Shown here one piece after another: positions 1-6,648 of a DNA stretch of 64,000 nucleotides. The stretch covers positions 372,001-436,000 of the forward strand of contig OY762962.1 in NCBI GenBank assembly GCA_963667195.1, read 5' to 3'. Source of the DNA: UBA7703 sp963667195 (GTDB lineage Bacteria > Bacillota > Clostridia > Christensenellales > CAG-138). The notes beneath the pieces are model-generated. The model was not told the DNA's origin. It ran no database searches and saw only the letters and a list, made by a program, of their open reading frames with translations. Made by a program: the position numbers and the translations under genes. How positions within the stretch are numbered: position 1 is the first letter of the stretch; each line of letters starts with the position of its first letter.

Positions 1-550
1 CCGCGGTCGTTTGCGCGGGAGATTTCCAGATAAGCTTGCCTGTCTCGCGATCGAGGCAGTAGACGTTCGCGTCCCCGCTGCCGAAATAGACGCGCCCCTG
101 ATCGTCCAGCAGCGCGGAGGAATCGATGATTTCGCCCGTTTGGAAGCGCCACTTCACGCTGCCGTCGGGCGCAAAGCAATAGAACACCGTGTCCGCGGAG
201 CCGATGTAGCAGTTGCCTTCTGCATCCACCACGGGCGAGGAGAAGATGCCCTTTCCGGTGCGATAACTCCAGGGTGAGAGAGCGGTGTTTGCCAGGGGGG
301 CGACCGCGCTCCTGCCGTTATTCAGCGCGTTTGCGCGGAATTTTGCCCAGGGGCTCATGGGATCAAGCGGAATGCTGTAGTCAAATCCGCCGTCGGCCTT
401 GATCGCGACATCCGGCGCGGGCGAGAGATCGTGCGGCGCTAACGGCACGAATTTCACCAGCGCGAAAATCCCGCAGATCAACACGAGCGCAAGGAATATC
501 TTCCACCCGAGCCCTTTGTGCTTCCGCACTCTTTCTTCCCGTTTTCCCAT
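1..550 (-). CDS. PQQ-type beta-propeller membrane-anchored protein (3' end cut by window edge)
   Basis: Only the first 183 codons lie in the window; the frame is open to base 1. The start at 550 follows a strong AGGAGGGGATACCG ribosome site. Residues about 13-32 are one hydrophobic membrane segment after a basic N-terminus, so the rest should lie outside the cell. Later residues show PQQ/WD-like propeller blades with the recurrent pattern SSPVVDAEGNCYIGS, SVKWRFQTG, SSALLDDQGRVYFGS and LIWKS. This is typical of the PQQ_2 family, in which blades often act as a binding scaffold. Ligand and role are unknown. It lies 15 bp downstream of a TetR gene on the same strand, so the two are probably cotranscribed and it may be the regulator's target. 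The blade assignment is confident; the function is not. Confidence 0.8.
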   Translation of the reverse strand, partial: MGKREERVRKHKGLGWKIFLALVLICGIFALVKFVPLAPHDLSPAPDVAIKADGGFDYSIPLDPMSPWAKFRANALNNGRSAVAPLANTALSPWSYRTGKGIFSSPVVDAEGNCYIGSADTVFYCFAPDGSVKWRFQTGEIIDSSALLDDQGRVYFGSGDANVYCLDRETGKLIWKSPAQTTA

Positions 551-565
551 CGGTATCCCCTCCTG

Positions 566-1150
566 TTAATCCTGTTTGGACTCCAATTGATCCCGGCCGG
601 CAGCGGAGCAAACCCCGCCAAGCAGCATCTTTACCGCGCGCTTCTGCTCCTCGGCGAAGTCCGCCGTTGCGCGCAGCTCCTGCTCCAGCATCAATCCTTC
701 GACCACATACGCGAAAATCTTCGCAAAAAGCGCATGATCAAACGGCACAAGCGTGCCTTCGTTCACCGCCTCATCCATGATTGCAAACGTGTTCTCCCAG
801 CCGGTTTCGAGCCACACCGTGAGCTGAAGATACGCCTGCGGAAATGCCCGCCGCAGCTCGCGGATGCGGTAGAGCTGAAGCGGCTTCTGCGGCACGGCGC
901 ACAATAGGCGTTGCGTTTTTTCCAGTGCGGAAAGCGAGTTATCGTCGCGAATGCCGCGCTGCTCCCGCTGCACCGCGTCAAAATAGTACATAAGCGCGCG
1001 CCCGACCAGCTCCTCCTTGGAGCGGACGAGTTCGTAGAGCGTCTTTTTGCTGATGGATAGCCGCAGTGCAAGCTCGTCCATCGTGAACTTAACCCCTTGC
1101 TCCTGATAGAGCGCAAAGGTCGTTTCAAACAGTTTTTCTTCGGTTGTCAT
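566..1150 (-). CDS. TetR/AcrR-family transcriptional regulator
   Basis: A 194-residue protein of normal length for a TetR repressor. The N-terminal helix-turn-helix covers about residues 5-50, with the typical sequence FTMDELALRLSISKKTLYELVRSKEELV. The C-terminal half is a variable helical domain that would bind an unknown ligand. It is the first gene of a two-gene unit with the propeller protein and is transcribed away from the helicase gene at 1379, with facing promoters in between (1234-1261 and 1302-1307). It probably controls itself and its downstream neighbour. The ligand cannot be told from sequence. Confidence 0.88.
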   Translation of the reverse strand: MTTEEKLFETTFALYQEQGVKFTMDELALRLSISKKTLYELVRSKEELVGRALMYYFDAVQREQRGIRDDNSLSALEKTQRLLCAVPQKPLQLYRIRELRRAFPQAYLQLTVWLETGWENTFAIMDEAVNEGTLVPFDHALFAKIFAYVVEGLMLEQELRATADFAEEQKRAVKMLLGGVCSAAGRDQLESKQD

Positions 1151-1233
1151 GTCGCCTCTTATGATGTTTTTTCGTATGTTTCTTCCAAAAAATCGATAGG
1201 AAACGTTGGAAACTGATTTGGCATTTTGAGTTT

Positions 1234-1261
1234 ATTATAGCAGAAACGCCACCTAATGCAA
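1234..1261 (-). promoter_or_regulatory. Predicted sigma-A promoter of the TetR unit
   Basis: On the minus strand TTGCAT (1256-1261) is followed after 16 bp by TATAAT (1234-1239), and the -10 box has the extended TGN form. The start of transcription would be near 1227, giving a leader of about 77 nt. Confidence 0.6.
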
Positions 1262-1299
1262 GCGTTTCAAGAACGCGGCTGATTTCCGCGCAAAGCTAT

Positions 1300-1372
1300 G
1301 ATATAATATCGAAAGCAAACATTTGTACTTGTTTTTTCGAGTCAATCTCTTGCGCATTTTTGCCATAAGGAG
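1300..1372 (+). promoter_or_regulatory. Extended -10 promoter and ribosome site of the helicase gene
   Basis: TGATATAAT gives an extended -10 (TATAAT at 1302-1307), but no good -35 is visible. AAGGAG at 1367-1372 sits 6 bp before a TTG codon at 1379, which supports the TTG start. Confidence 0.5.
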
Positions 1373-1378
1373 CCGCCG

Positions 1379-3688
1379 TTGGAGAAGCGAAGAGTATCCG
1401 TGCGAACGCTGGTCGAGACCGTGATGCTGTCCGGGAGTCTTTCCGCGACGGCCTCTTCCGCGCGCCTGCTCGACGGCATTCGCGGGCATCAGGCGCTGCA
1501 GGCAATCGAGGCAGACGGCGCGAAAAACGAGGTCTCTGTCTCCGGCACGGTCAGCTCCGAGCACATCGAACTCACGGTCTACGGCAGGATCGACCGCCTC
1601 TATGGAGACTCTCGCGTGGAGGAAATCAAGACGACCTATCTTGCGTCCGAGCGGCTTGCTCCCGGCGATCCGCTGCACTGGGCGCAGGCAAAGTGCTATG
1701 CGTTTCTGCTCTGCGAATCGGCGCAGCTTTCTCAGATCGATGTCAGCCTGACCTATTTTCACCTCGACACCGGCGAGATTACGAGCTTTACCGAGCCGTA
1801 CACCCGCGCATCTCTCTCGGAATTTTACCTGCTCCTCACGGGGCGCTATCTCGATCTGCTCGAAACCGAGTTTGTTCACGAGTGCGCGCTGCGGCAGGAT
1901 GTGCGGCAGATGGCGTTTCCCTTTCCCACGTTTCGCGCGGGGCAGCACGAGCTCGCATCGCAGGTTTACTACGCCATCCGCGAAAAATCCGCCCTGCTCG
2001 CGCAAGCGCCGACGGGCACGGGCAAGACCATGGCGGTGCTGTTCCCCGCGCTCAAAGCCCTCGCAGACGGGCACGCAAGCAAGATCTTCTACCTGACCGC
2101 GCGCACCACACAGCAGGAGGCGGCAATCCTCGCGGCAAAGCGCATACAAGCGCCGCATCTGCGCGCCGTCGTCATCTCCGCCAAAGAGAAGATGTGCGTC
2201 TACGATCACCCGATCTGCCGCGAAGGGGATTGCCCGCGCGCGGAGGGCTACTATGACCGTCTTGGCGACGCGCTCTCCGAAATGAACACGCTCGACGGCG
2301 TTTTCACGCAGGAGGTCATCCGCGCCTATGCGGCCAAGCACTTCCTCTGCCCGTTTGAGCTTTCGCTCGATCTTTCGCTTTCGTGCGATCTGATCATCTG
2401 CGACTATAACTATGCCTTCGATCCGCGCGTGCGCCTCCAGCGTTTCTTCACCACGGGCCGCAAGGGGTTCGTGCTGCTCGTGGACGAGGCGCACAACCTG
2501 CCCGACCGCGCGCGGAGCATGTATTCCGCGGCGCTCTCGCTCGCGAACATCGCGGAAACGCGCCGCTCGATTCCCAAACAGCACCGCAAAGCCCCGCTCT
2601 ACCGCGCACTGAAGCGGCTGGAGGCGGAGATTGCCGCGCTGTTTGAATCGATCGAATCCCCGCTTGCGGCAGCGGAACCGCCGGAGTCGATCACAAAGGC
2701 GCTCGAGTCCGCGCTGGATCAGCTCTCCGCGGACGTGATTCCGGCGGATCGCGCGCTCGGGCGGCAGCTGATGTTCGACCTGAGTTCGTTTCGCTTTGTG
2801 CTGGATCTCTACGACGCGCGGTATCGCACGCTCTATCAGGGCGGAAAAACCACGCGCACGATCACGCTGTTTTGCACCAACGCCGCGCAAAAGCTCGCGG
2901 AGGTCTACCAGAAGTGCCGCAGCGAAATCCTCTTTTCCGCGACACTCTCGCCGGCTGGCTTCTACCGCGACCTTAGCGGTGTGAAGGCGGAATCTCCGTT
3001 TCTCGCGCTGCCCTCGCCGTTTCCGCAGGAGAACCTCGCGGTCTACCATCTTTCGCTGGACACGCGCTTTGCCGCGCGGGAGGCGACGCTACACGCGGTC
3101 GCGGATGCGGTCTGTGCGTTTGTTTCCGCGCGAGAAAACGGGAACTATCTCGTGTTTGCGCCGTCGCACTCGTATCTCGCGAAGCTCTCCGCGCTGCTTC
3201 GGGAGTTGCTGCCAGACATCACGTTTTTAGAGCAATCACCCAAGATGGATGACGCTGCCCGCGCGGATTTCTTGGCGCAGTTTAAGCCGGATGCCGTGGG
3301 CATCACGCTCGGCCTCGCCGTCATGGGCGGCGTGTTTGCCGAGGGAATCGACCTGCCTGCCGAGCGTCTCTGCGGCGCGGTGGTGGTCGGCGTGGGGCTT
3401 CCGCAGGTGTGCCTCGAGCGAGACGTGCTGCGCGAAACATACGAGGAGACGTATCAAAGCGGATTCCGCTACGCGTATCAATACCCCGGTATGAGCAAGG
3501 TCTTGCAGGCGGCGGGCCGCATCATCCGCACCGAGACCGACCGCGGCGCGCTGCTGCTCATCGACACGCGGTATTCGCTGTCGGACTATCGCGCGCTGCT
3601 CCCGCCGCACTGGAAGGTTGAGCGCGTTCGGCACAAAGAGGAACTTGCGGACAAAGTTTCGGCTTTCTGGAAAGAGCCGAATGGGTAG
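1379..3688 (+). CDS. PD-(D/E)XK nuclease-XPD/DinG-type helicase fusion
   Basis: A 769-residue superfamily 2 DNA helicase of the Rad3/XPD/DinG type with a RecB-like nuclease domain at its N-terminus. Nuclease motifs are GRIDRLY (Asp72), EEIK (Glu82, Lys84) and a downstream Q-x3-Y (QAKCY) within about residues 65-110. The helicase starts near residue 180 with Walker A QAPTGTGKT (209-217), followed by a Cys-rich stretch (MCVYDHPIC, GDCP, FLCPFE) that probably binds a 4Fe-4S cluster, a VDEAH box, and the C-terminal motifs GVFAEGIDLP and QAAGRIIR. A role in unwinding and trimming DNA during repair is expected from the families. The TTG start is supported by an AAGGAG ribosome site. It stands alone, with no recombination genes nearby. 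Family is certain; pathway is inferred. Confidence 0.88.
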   Translation: MEKRRVSVRTLVETVMLSGSLSATASSARLLDGIRGHQALQAIEADGAKNEVSVSGTVSSEHIELTVYGRIDRLYGDSRVEEIKTTYLASERLAPGDPLHWAQAKCYAFLLCESAQLSQIDVSLTYFHLDTGEITSFTEPYTRASLSEFYLLLTGRYLDLLETEFVHECALRQDVRQMAFPFPTFRAGQHELASQVYYAIREKSALLAQAPTGTGKTMAVLFPALKALADGHASKIFYLTARTTQQEAAILAAKRIQAPHLRAVVISAKEKMCVYDHPICREGDCPRAEGYYDRLGDALSEMNTLDGVFTQEVIRAYAAKHFLCPFELSLDLSLSCDLIICDYNYAFDPRVRLQRFFTTGRKGFVLLVDEAHNLPDRARSMYSAALSLANIAETRRSIPKQHRKAPLYRALKRLEAEIAALFESIESPLAAAEPPESITKALESALDQLSADVIPADRALGRQLMFDLSSFRFVLDLYDARYRTLYQGGKTTRTITLFCTNAAQKLAEVYQKCRSEILFSATLSPAGFYRDLSGVKAESPFLALPSPFPQENLAVYHLSLDTRFAAREATLHAVADAVCAFVSARENGNYLVFAPSHSYLAKLSALLRELLPDITFLEQSPKMDDAARADFLAQFKPDAVGITLGLAVMGGVFAEGIDLPAERLCGAVVVGVGLPQVCLERDVLRETYEETYQSGFRYAYQYPGMSKVLQAAGRIIRTETDRGALLLIDTRYSLSDYRALLPPHWKVERVRHKEELADKVSAFWKEPNG

Positions 3689-3753
3689 CCGCGCAGCAAA
3701 AGCGCCCTGTGCGCTTGCTTCCGCGCGGATAACCTGATAGACTACACGATTGT

Positions 3754-4404
3754 ATGAGTAAGACGAATTCGTTCAACTTCAAAGCCATCATGTTTGACAT
3801 CGACGCATGTCTGATCGACTCCGCGCCGAATCTGATTGAGACCCTCGACCGCGCTGTATTTGACACGGGCGGCGGGCATCATCCGCCGGAGTATCTGCGC
3901 AAGATGCTGGGGCTTCCCGGCTATGCGCTGGGCGATCTATTTGACCTGCCGGACTGGGAGCGCACGCTTCGCACCTGGAGCGAGTATTATGCGCCGCTTG
4001 CGGTCGAAAACAAGCCCTTCGACGGCATCGTGCCGCTGCTTTCCGCTATCAAGCGCGCGGGGCTTCCGCTCGGCGTCGCCACCTCGCAGGGACGCGCCCT
4101 GTATGAGGATCATTTCCACAAGTACGGCCTGGCGGAGTTTGTAGACTTCGCCGTCTGCGCGGACGACGTGGAAAATCCCAAGCCCGCCGCCGACCCGCTG
4201 CTGTTTGCGGCAAGGCACTTCGGCATCTCGCCCGCGGAGATTCTCTTCCTTGGCGACGCGCCGTACGACATGCAGTGCGCACACGCAGCCGGAGCAAAGG
4301 GTGCGCTCGCGGTCTGGGGCACCACCGATCCTACGATTCCCGCGGACTACTACCCGCCGACGCCGCTGGACGTGCTACCGATCATCGGCATCACGCTAGA
4401 CTGA
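3754..4404 (+). CDS. HAD-family phosphatase, phosphoglycolate phosphatase-like
   Basis: A 216-residue haloacid-dehalogenase-type hydrolase with a helical cap. Motif I is FDIDACLIDS, with nucleophile Asp15 and acid/base Asp17; motif II is GVATSQGRA; motif III is the Lys in NPKPAADPL; motif IV is FLGDAPYDMQCA. These predict a Mg-dependent phosphomonoesterase of the Gph/PgmB group, but the substrate is not predictable. Residue 19 is Cys where the motif DxDx(T/V) normally has Thr or Val, an oddity shared with a second HAD protein at 44038-45006. No clear ribosome site precedes the ATG. It is followed by a perfect bidirectional terminator. Confidence 0.85.
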   Translation: MSKTNSFNFKAIMFDIDACLIDSAPNLIETLDRAVFDTGGGHHPPEYLRKMLGLPGYALGDLFDLPDWERTLRTWSEYYAPLAVENKPFDGIVPLLSAIKRAGLPLGVATSQGRALYEDHFHKYGLAEFVDFAVCADDVENPKPAADPLLFAARHFGISPAEILFLGDAPYDMQCAHAAGAKGALAVWGTTDPTIPADYYPPTPLDVLPIIGITLD

Positions 4405-4415
4405 TTCCAAACATC

Positions 4416-4452
4416 AAAAATCCCCTGAACCGTACGGTTCAGGGGATTTTTT
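4416..4452. terminator. Bidirectional intrinsic terminator
   Basis: Perfect 11-bp stem (4421-4431 with 4436-4446), loop GTAC, flanked by an A tract on the left and a T tract on the right. It serves both the HAD gene and the convergent enolase gene. Confidence 0.92.
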
Positions 4453-4465
4453 GATGACCGGTATG

Positions 4466-5788
4466 TTACAGAATCCGTTTGCCGATCTTGCCAAATGCGT
4501 TCTTGCCCGCGTAGACGGCGGAAGAGCCCAGCTGGTCTTCGATTCTCAATAGGCGGTTGTATTTCGCGACGCGATCCGTGCGCGAAGGAGCGCCCGTCTT
4601 GATCTGACCCGAGTTGGTGGCAACCGCGATGTCCGCGATGGTCGTGTCCTCGGTCTCGCCGGAGCGGTGCGAGGTCACGGCGGTGAAGCCCGCGCGCTGC
4701 GCCATCTCGATGGCCTCCAGCGTCTCGGTCAGCGAACCGATCTGGTTGACCTTGATGAGGATCGAGTTGACGCTGTTCTCCTCGATGCTGCGCGCGAGGC
4801 GCTTGGTGTTGGTCACGAGCAGGTCGTCGCCAACGAGCTGTAATTTATCGCCAAGTTCCATGCGGAGCTGTTTCCAACCATCCCAATCCTCCTCGGCGAG
4901 GCCGTCTTCAAGCGAGATGATCGGGTATTTCGCGGCGAGATCCGCCCAATAGCGAATCATCTGGTCGCGGGTCTTGAGTTCGCCAGTCTTCCAGAAGAGA
5001 TAGCTTCCGTCTTTACCCGCCTTCTTCGCCTCGTCGAACATCTCGGTGCTGGCGGCGTCCATCGCGAGCATGAAGTCCTTGCCGGGCACGAATCCCGCCT
5101 GACTGATCGCCTCGATCAGGGTTTCAACTGCCTCCACTTCGCCGGAGAGGTTTGGCGCAAAGCCGCCCTCATCGCCGACAGAAGTACTTAAACCCTTCTT
5201 GTGTAAAATTCCTTTCAAGGTATGGAACACTTCCGCACCCCAGCGCAGGCCTTCCGCAAACGACGGCGCACCGACAGGCATAATCATGAACTCCTGACTG
5301 GAGATGTTGTTGTCCGCGTGCTTGCCGCCGTTGATGACGTTCATCATCGGCACGGGCAGCACATGCGCGTTGACCCCGCCGATGTATCGGTAGAGAGGTA
5401 GATCCAGCGTCTTTGCCGCGGCGTTTGCCACCGCGAGCGAGACCGCGAGGATGCCGTTCGCGCCAACCTTACTCTTGTCGGGCGTACCGTCGATGGCGAG
5501 CATCTTATAGTCGATCTCGCGCTGGCTGGTCACGTCCATGCCGAGCAGTTTAGGCGCGAGCTTTTCGTGTACGTTCCTGACCGCTTTTTGCACGCCCTTG
5601 CCCTGATAGCGGCTCTTGTCGCCGTCGCGCAGCTCCAGCGCCTCATAAGCGCCCGTGGACGCGCCGGAAGGCACGGCTGCCCAGCCGACGACGCCGCCGC
5701 TCGTGGTAACCTCCGCTTCGACGGTGGGATTCCCGCGGGAATCGAGAATTTCTCTGGCAACTATTTTGGAAATCGTCTGTTGACTCAT
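4466..5788 (-). CDS. eno: Enolase (phosphopyruvate hydratase)
   Basis: Converts 2-phosphoglycerate to phosphoenolpyruvate in glycolysis; a cytosolic Mg-dependent octamer in many bacteria. The 440-residue product begins MSQQTISKIVAREILDSRG, the canonical enolase N-terminus, and carries the substrate loop SGASTGAYEALELRDGD and the signature VNQIGSLTETLEA, with the late motif HRSGETEDTTIAD. The frame is open 29 codons further upstream, but only from a TTG with no family homology, so the ATG at 5788 with GAGG upstream is chosen. It is monocistronic, with its own promoter and terminator. Confidence 0.98.
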   Translation of the reverse strand: MSQQTISKIVAREILDSRGNPTVEAEVTTSGGVVGWAAVPSGASTGAYEALELRDGDKSRYQGKGVQKAVRNVHEKLAPKLLGMDVTSQREIDYKMLAIDGTPDKSKVGANGILAVSLAVANAAAKTLDLPLYRYIGGVNAHVLPVPMMNVINGGKHADNNISSQEFMIMPVGAPSFAEGLRWGAEVFHTLKGILHKKGLSTSVGDEGGFAPNLSGEVEAVETLIEAISQAGFVPGKDFMLAMDAASTEMFDEAKKAGKDGSYLFWKTGELKTRDQMIRYWADLAAKYPIISLEDGLAEEDWDGWKQLRMELGDKLQLVGDDLLVTNTKRLARSIEENSVNSILIKVNQIGSLTETLEAIEMAQRAGFTAVTSHRSGETEDTTIADIAVATNSGQIKTGAPSRTDRVAKYNRLLRIEDQLGSSAVYAGKNAFGKIGKRIL

Positions 5789-5863
5789 ATCTGAAAACCT
5801 CAGCTTTCTCATGCATTTTTGTTTGATTTGCTCCTCGATCGGAGCATTGGTTGATACAAATAC

Positions 5864-5891
5864 AACGTAGCACAATCGCCTGGATTGTCAA
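5864..5891 (-). promoter_or_regulatory. Predicted eno promoter
   Basis: On the minus strand TTGACA (5886-5891), a 16-bp spacer, and TACGTT (5864-5869) with an extended TGC in front of the -10. The leader would be about 70 nt. Confidence 0.55.
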
Positions 5892-6082
5892 GCGATTGCG
5901 TCACGCAGCGCGTGTTGTTTGCGACAAAGTTACAATCGAAACAATCCATCCATCGTTCGTTTCGCGACGCGAAAATAGAGAAAGAAACGTGATCCGGCGT
6001 TCCGAATAGCGCTGTTTTAGATCGATCATATGCACAGTTCACACGATATTTCGACAAAAATAGGTTGTTTGAAAAATTCTTC

Positions 6083-6111
6083 TTGACATCGGCGCGCAAA
6101 TAATATATAAA
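6083..6111 (+). promoter_or_regulatory. Strong promoter upstream of the amt unit
   Basis: TTGACA (6083-6088), 17-bp spacer, TATAAA (6106-6111). Transcription would start near 6118, only about 9 nt before the hairpin at 6127. Confidence 0.8.
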
Positions 6112-6126
6112 TTTGCCATTAGCAAA

Positions 6127-6165
6127 GGCGCTTAAGGGGCTTCCCTCAAGCGCCCTTGTTTTTTT
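6127..6165 (+). terminator. Terminator-like hairpin in the amt leader (possible attenuator)
   Basis: Seven G/C-rich pairs (6127-6133 with 6148-6154), one A-C mismatch, four more pairs closing a GCTT tetraloop, then a run of seven T (6159-6165). It looks like an intrinsic terminator but lies between a strong promoter and the genes at 6288 and 6649, so transcripts from that promoter would either stop at about 47 nt or be rescued by antitermination. The structure is seen; the regulation is inferred. Confidence 0.7.
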
Positions 6166-6287
6166 GTTTCAAAATTTTGTTCAGAAAGCCTGAAAATAGC
6201 GCAACCGCGATGTTTCCGGCGGTTTGAAGAAACAAAACTCGATTTCAGGGGATTACGATCGAGCAAAATCAATCAGGAGGTAGAAAC

Positions 6288-6590
6288 ATGGCGAAAGCAG
6301 TTGCAGCCAAGTCGTCCATGGCGAAGGGGAAAGTCGTCATGCTCGTCATTCTTTACGTTGTTTCGGTGCTCATCATGCTGCTCGGCGCGGGCTTTGGCAT
6401 CTACAGCATGATCACGGGCGCGCAGTTGAACGTGATGTCGTCCACGATTCCCGGCTTCGTCTTCGGGATGGTGATTCTCTTCCTCGGCATTCGCTACTTT
6501 ATGTCGCTTTCCAAGCTTCGCGAGGAAGTCATGAAGTCTTCCGGCTTTTCCTGGAGCAACTTTCGCAAGGAGAAAACCAGCCATTCCTGA
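6288..6590 (+). CDS. Small two-helix membrane protein preceding the ammonium channel
   Basis: A 100-residue protein that I do not recognise. A short Lys-rich cytoplasmic N-terminus (residues 1-16) precedes two hydrophobic segments (about 17-39 and 50-70), then a charged tail ending SNFRKEKTSHS. The start is supported by AGGAGG seven bases upstream of the ATG. It ends 58 bp before the Amt-PII gene on the same strand, with no terminator between them, so it is probably cotranscribed and may be an accessory or partner of the channel. No catalytic motif is visible. Confidence 0.75.
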   Translation: MAKAVAAKSSMAKGKVVMLVILYVVSVLIMLLGAGFGIYSMITGAQLNVMSSTIPGFVFGMVILFLGIRYFMSLSKLREEVMKSSGFSWSNFRKEKTSHS

Positions 6591-6648
6591 GTGCGGTGCA
6601 CCTTCGGGAGTGCTGTGAAATGATCTAAAAAAAACGGGAGGTACGTCA

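Larger units (their letters stand above)
5789..6287. other. 499-bp divergent intergenic region between eno and the amt unit
   Basis: No gene of convincing length is present. It holds the leftward eno promoter near its left end and, near its right end, a strong rightward promoter at 6083-6111 followed directly by a terminator-like hairpin at 6127-6165. I see nothing recognisable in the middle part (about 5900-6080). Confidence 0.7.

Noticed and set aside
1257..1269. cre-like TGCAAGCGTTTCA upstream of the helicase
   Set aside because: It is one base short of the symmetric cre spacing and overlaps the TetR -35, so not called.
1253..3049. 598-codon minus-strand frame opposite the helicase
   Set aside because: Arg-rich shadow of a gene with clear helicase motifs.
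3700..3716. Small hairpin AAGCGC-N5-GCGCTT after the helicase gene
   Set aside because: Only six pairs and no T run; too weak to call as a terminator.
5789..5875. Longer enolase start at a TTG codon
   Set aside because: The extra 29 residues are foreign to enolases and the ATG at 5788 has a ribosome site.
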